From: an uncultured Oscillospiraceae bacterium
Lineage (GTDB): Bacteria > Bacillota > Clostridia > Oscillospirales > Ruminococcaceae
Direction of reading: 5' to 3'
Assembly: GCA_902490585.1 (NCBI GenBank)
Contig: CABUEI010000019.1
Coordinates: 1-35,047, forward strand
Length of the DNA stretch: 35,047 nucleotides
Under the pieces are notes generated by a model. That model ran no database searches. It saw only the letters and a program-made list of their open reading frames with translations, and was not told the DNA's origin. The translations under genes and the position numbers were made by a program. How positions within the stretch are numbered: position 1 is the first letter of the stretch; the number at the start of each line of letters is the position of its first letter. Of this stretch, positions 32,634 to 35,047 are shown in pieces.

Positions 32634-33476
32634 ATGAAAGACAGAAGAGAAATCAACGTAGAAGTATTTGAAGACACAATGAAGCAATATAAGAGCAACC
32701 CCACACTCAAAGCGGCTGTAAGCAATTCGGTTGCAAACCAGAAATTCACCGGAGCTCATGAAACTATAGTTTTACCGCAGTCGCCGGGTTTATCTACGAC
32801 CGTTACGGTAAGCGGTAAACGCTCGCTTGAAGCGGCTGTGGAATATGCAAAGCAAGGCTTGAAAACCTGTGTTTTGAACTTTGCTTCGGCAAGCAATCCG
32901 GGCGGCGGTGTAACGCACGGTTCTTCGGCTCAGGAAGAGTCGATCTGCCGTTGCTCAACGCTGTACCCTTGCCTTAACACAGGCGATATGTGGAGCTGTT
33001 TCTACACTCCGCACAGAGCGGCAGGCAATCCGCTCTACAATGACGACTGCATCTACACACCCGATGTATATGTGATAAAGAGCGATACAAATGTGCCAAA
33101 GCTGTTGCCCGAAAGCGAATGGCAGAAGGTAAACATTATCACCTGTGCCGCTCCCAATCTACGTCACAAGCCGAGCAACTGCATGAATCCGGGAGCCGGC
33201 GACAAACGGGCTGATATAAACGATAAAGAGCTTGCACAGCTTCTGACATCTAGGATACGCAGGATATTTGAAATCGCCGTTGCAAACGGCAACGAGGCAC
33301 TGATACTCGGCGCATTCGGCTGCGGTGCATTCAAGAATCCTCCGATCGTTGTGGCAAAGGTATTTGCCGAGCAGCTGCAAACGTTCAGAGGATACTTCAA
33401 GGCAATCGAATTTGCGGTATTCCACACCGAACGCGAAGTGCAAAATTACAACACGTTCAAAGCGGTTATAAAGTAG
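32634..33476 (+). CDS. Bacterial-type poly(ADP-ribose) glycohydrolase-like protein (TIGR02452)
   Basis: 280 residues. The macrodomain-type PARG signature is present: NFASASNPGGGVTHGSSAQE with Gly90-92 and Q100-E101-E102, the catalytic Glu pair, followed by ESICRCSTLYP. A later loop LILGAFGCGAFKNPP binds the distal ribose/phosphate side. Such enzymes remove ADP-ribose from proteins or DNA. No ADP-ribosyltransferase is visible nearby. The gene sits between a coiled-coil protein and a PNPOx-like flavoprotein (41 nt to the latter). AAGGAATG is the ribosome binding site. Confidence 0.88.
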   Translation: MKDRREINVEVFEDTMKQYKSNPTLKAAVSNSVANQKFTGAHETIVLPQSPGLSTTVTVSGKRSLEAAVEYAKQGLKTCVLNFASASNPGGGVTHGSSAQEESICRCSTLYPCLNTGDMWSCFYTPHRAAGNPLYNDDCIYTPDVYVIKSDTNVPKLLPESEWQKVNIITCAAPNLRHKPSNCMNPGAGDKRADINDKELAQLLTSRIRRIFEIAVANGNEALILGAFGCGAFKNPPIVVAKVFAEQLQTFRGYFKAIEFAVFHTEREVQNYNTFKAVIK

Positions 33477-33517
33477 TCAATATTCCCGTTAAGGGGTTTA
33501 AATTCAGGAGGTATTCT

Positions 33518-33919
33518 ATGAAGACATTACTCGATGTGTGCAAATTTCTGAAAGCCGCAGGTACATATTATCTTGCGACCGTTGACGGTGACAAGCCGAG
33601 AGTAAGACCTTTCGGCACAGCTCATATTTACAACGGAAAGCTGTATATCCAGACAGGCAAGAAAAAGGCTGTATCGCATCAGATAGCCGCAAATCCCAAT
33701 GTTGAAATATGTGCAATGTCAGACGGCGACTGGCTGAGAATAGAGGGTCAGCTTGTTGAGGACGATGACCGTGCTGCAAGAGTTTCCATGCTTGACGCAT
33801 ACCCCGAGCTTAAAGCAATGTATGATGCTGATGACGGCAATACACAGGTATTCTATCTTAAAGACGCTACCGCTACCCTGTCGTCATTTACAAAGCCACA
33901 GGAAGTAGTGAAGTTCTGA
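33518..33919 (+). CDS. Pyridoxamine 5'-phosphate oxidase-like flavin-binding protein
   Basis: 133 residues, a single split-barrel domain. The opening YYLATVDGDKPRVRPFGTA (about 17-35) and LYIQTGKKKAVSHQIAANPN (about 47-66) match the PNPOx-like FMN/F420-binding family (Pfam PNPOx_N type), as does MSDGDWLRIEGQL. These small dimeric proteins bind flavin or heme; true PdxH activity is unlikely because the substrate-binding C-terminus is absent. AGGAGG precedes the ATG. Last gene of the three-gene group. Confidence 0.85.
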   Translation: MKTLLDVCKFLKAAGTYYLATVDGDKPRVRPFGTAHIYNGKLYIQTGKKKAVSHQIAANPNVEICAMSDGDWLRIEGQLVEDDDRAARVSMLDAYPELKAMYDADDGNTQVFYLKDATATLSSFTKPQEVVKF

Positions 33920-33944
33920 ATTCAAAGCAAATTGAATAGCGTTC

Positions 33945-33972
33945 AACTCCGTTCTGTAACAAGAACGGAGTT
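33945..33972 (+). terminator. Terminator after the PNPOx-like gene
   Basis: AACTCCGTTCT (33945-33955) pairs with AGAACGGAGTT (33962-33972), then TCCC. The U-tract is short. From here to 34225 I see only the next promoter. Confidence 0.7.
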
Positions 33973-34120
33973 TCCCTATATATTTCAACAATATTACATT
34001 TTATTCCTATGCGATTTTTGTAAGCACTGCCGATTTGTTAAAAAGTTCACAAGTATTGAGCCTTTCAGTGACCTAATAATGTATCACGTTACAAAAACGC
34101 TGAAAATAAGCTAAAAATCC

Positions 34121-34149
34121 TTGCAATTTTGTAAATTCTGTGCTATAAT
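34121..34149 (+). promoter_or_regulatory. Promoter of the partial sensor gene
   Basis: TTGCAA (34121-34126), 17-bp spacer, perfect TATAAT (34144-34149). The leader to ATG 34226 is about 70 nt. Confidence 0.65.
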
Positions 34150-34225
34150 GACGAAAATAGCAATACTATATATATTATAATTTAAGCAATTTCAAGTCTG
34201 AGTGCGAAAGGTGTGAACATCAGCC

Positions 34226-35047
34226 ATGAAAAAAGACAAGCGCCTGTTATATTATATTATAGCTAATGTCGTACTGGTTCACTGATGATAATGCACACTG
34301 TTGCATTTATCGACAATCTGAAAAACGATTCATACGAAGAAGAGAAATCTAAATTTGCAAACAGCGTTAATGTAATAAATCATCAGGCTACATTCTATCT
34401 TGACAATTCCAAACGTATCGTCCGTGACTGGGCTCAGCTTGTACGGCTTAATGACTGGACAGATTCCGAGATTATCGAAAACCTCAGTAAACAGAATTCG
34501 GACGACCGCATAATGATAACCGTGCTGAACGCAGATGACCTTGACGGTATTGCACCTCAGAGCGATGATGATATTTCCGGCAATGCGAGAATAGTGGCAG
34601 AAACCGAAGAAGCAAATTATTCGGGAAACTATACCCTTGCGACCGAGCTGAAAGCATTCAGAGAAAATGCAAATCTTGGAGATGTGTACGTAACCAGCAA
34701 TTTCACAAATGTTATCAGTGGCGAGCAGTGCATTTCTTTTGTTTCCGTTGTCAGCGTCAGAAACGATGACGGAACGCACAGAGACGCATATCTCATGCGT
34801 GTTGAGCCGATTTCAATACTGGGGGAAAACTGGTATTTCAGCACTACATACGAAAATGCGCAGATATGTATGATAAACTCATTCGGCGCGTATATTTACC
34901 GTTCTCCGATGTTCAAGAACAGTAACTTCTATGACTTCCTTATGTCATACAACGACATTACCTATCCCGAAGCCAATAAAATCAAGGAAAACATAAACAA
35001 ATCAACCGATGTAGGCGACTTCACAATGAAAAATGCTACCGGTGACG
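34226..35047 (+). pseudogene. N-terminal part of a membrane sensor protein with apparent frameshift; 3' end off window
   Basis: ATG 34226 opens MKKDKRLLYYIIANVVLVH and stops at 34283-34285. The next frame then stays open from 34267 to the window edge, giving LMIMHTVAFIDNLKNDSYEE and about 235 further residues. Joining the two near 34276-34281 would need one added base (for example GTT to GTTT) and would give a single uninterrupted membrane helix (LLYYIIANVVLV-SLMIMHTVAFI), so a one-base loss is the simplest reading. The downstream part (about 34320-35047) looks like an extracytoplasmic Cache-like sensor domain (VINHQATFYLDNSKRIVRDW, FENANLGD-type strands). The protein probably continues to a kinase or GGDEF output. 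It could be a true pseudogene, phase variation or a sequencing error. If an ATG at 34285 is used instead, the product lacks most of its membrane helix. GAAAGG lies 13 nt upstream of 34226. Confidence 0.6.

Overview
The window reads as chromosome of an anaerobic, low-to-medium GC Firmicute (Clostridia; a gut Ruminococcus / [Eubacterium] siraeum-like organism is my best guess). The basis is a spoIVB-spo0A pair, AGGAGG-type ribosome binding sites, sigmaA promoters with 17-bp spacers, short U-tailed terminators, a GH43/GH5 plant-polysaccharide operon and a TPP-riboswitch thiXYZ-type salvage operon. I see no phage, IS element, rRNA, tRNA or CRISPR array. The species guess is an inference from gene content only.

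Layout. 1-1825 (-): 5' part of a surface protein, a choice-of-anchor A domain followed by a very long Asp-Thr dipeptide repeat that runs off the left edge. 2185-4389 (+): a cytosolic fusion of a DD-carboxypeptidase-like and a MurF-like domain, both with degraded active sites. 4509-6715 (-): spoIVB and spo0A, with a candidate Spo0A-box promoter between them. 6944-8893 (+): small membrane protein, uridine phosphorylase, HAD phosphatase. 8984-9154 (+): Cys-rich DUF1540 protein, outside the longer ORFs. 9221-12587 (-): operon GH43, AraC regulator, GH5 lipoprotein. 12637-12823: a cluster of hairpins that folds as two tandem three-arm, stem-closed (four-way-junction) modules. 12927-13337 (+): peptide deformylase. 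13392-17434 (-): thiE-thiD-thiZ-thiX-thiY behind a TPP riboswitch and terminator, whose promoter lies inside the 3' end of the upstream phosphopantetheinyl transferase gene. 17586-19468 (-): PadR regulator, amidohydrolase and Sfp-type transferase. 19763-21664 (-): membrane EAL phosphodiesterase with a dead GGDEF domain. 21772-23532 (-): Gln-rich membrane-anchored protein. 23784-27305 (-): heterodimeric ABC exporter with one degenerate ATPase site and a structured leader carrying a possible 21-codon leader peptide. 27721-29712 (+): GLUG-type lipoprotein. 29840-31985 (+): alpha/beta esterase and diaminopimelate decarboxylase. 32076-33919 (+): coiled-coil protein, bacterial PARG-like protein, PNPOx-like flavoprotein. 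34226-35047 (+): N-terminal part of a membrane sensor with an apparent one-base frameshift in its first membrane helix.

How the genes work together. The thi operon imports a pyrimidine precursor (ThiXYZ), phosphorylates it (ThiD) and couples it to the thiazole (ThiE), with TPP feedback through the riboswitch. The GH43-AraC-GH5 operon looks like a sugar-responsive hemicellulose/glucan unit. SpoIVB (sigmaK checkpoint protease) and Spo0A (master regulator) mark a spore former or its recent descendant. The most unusual items are the double-pseudoenzyme fusion at 2185, the tandem junction modules at 12637-12785, and the Asp-Thr repeat at the left edge.
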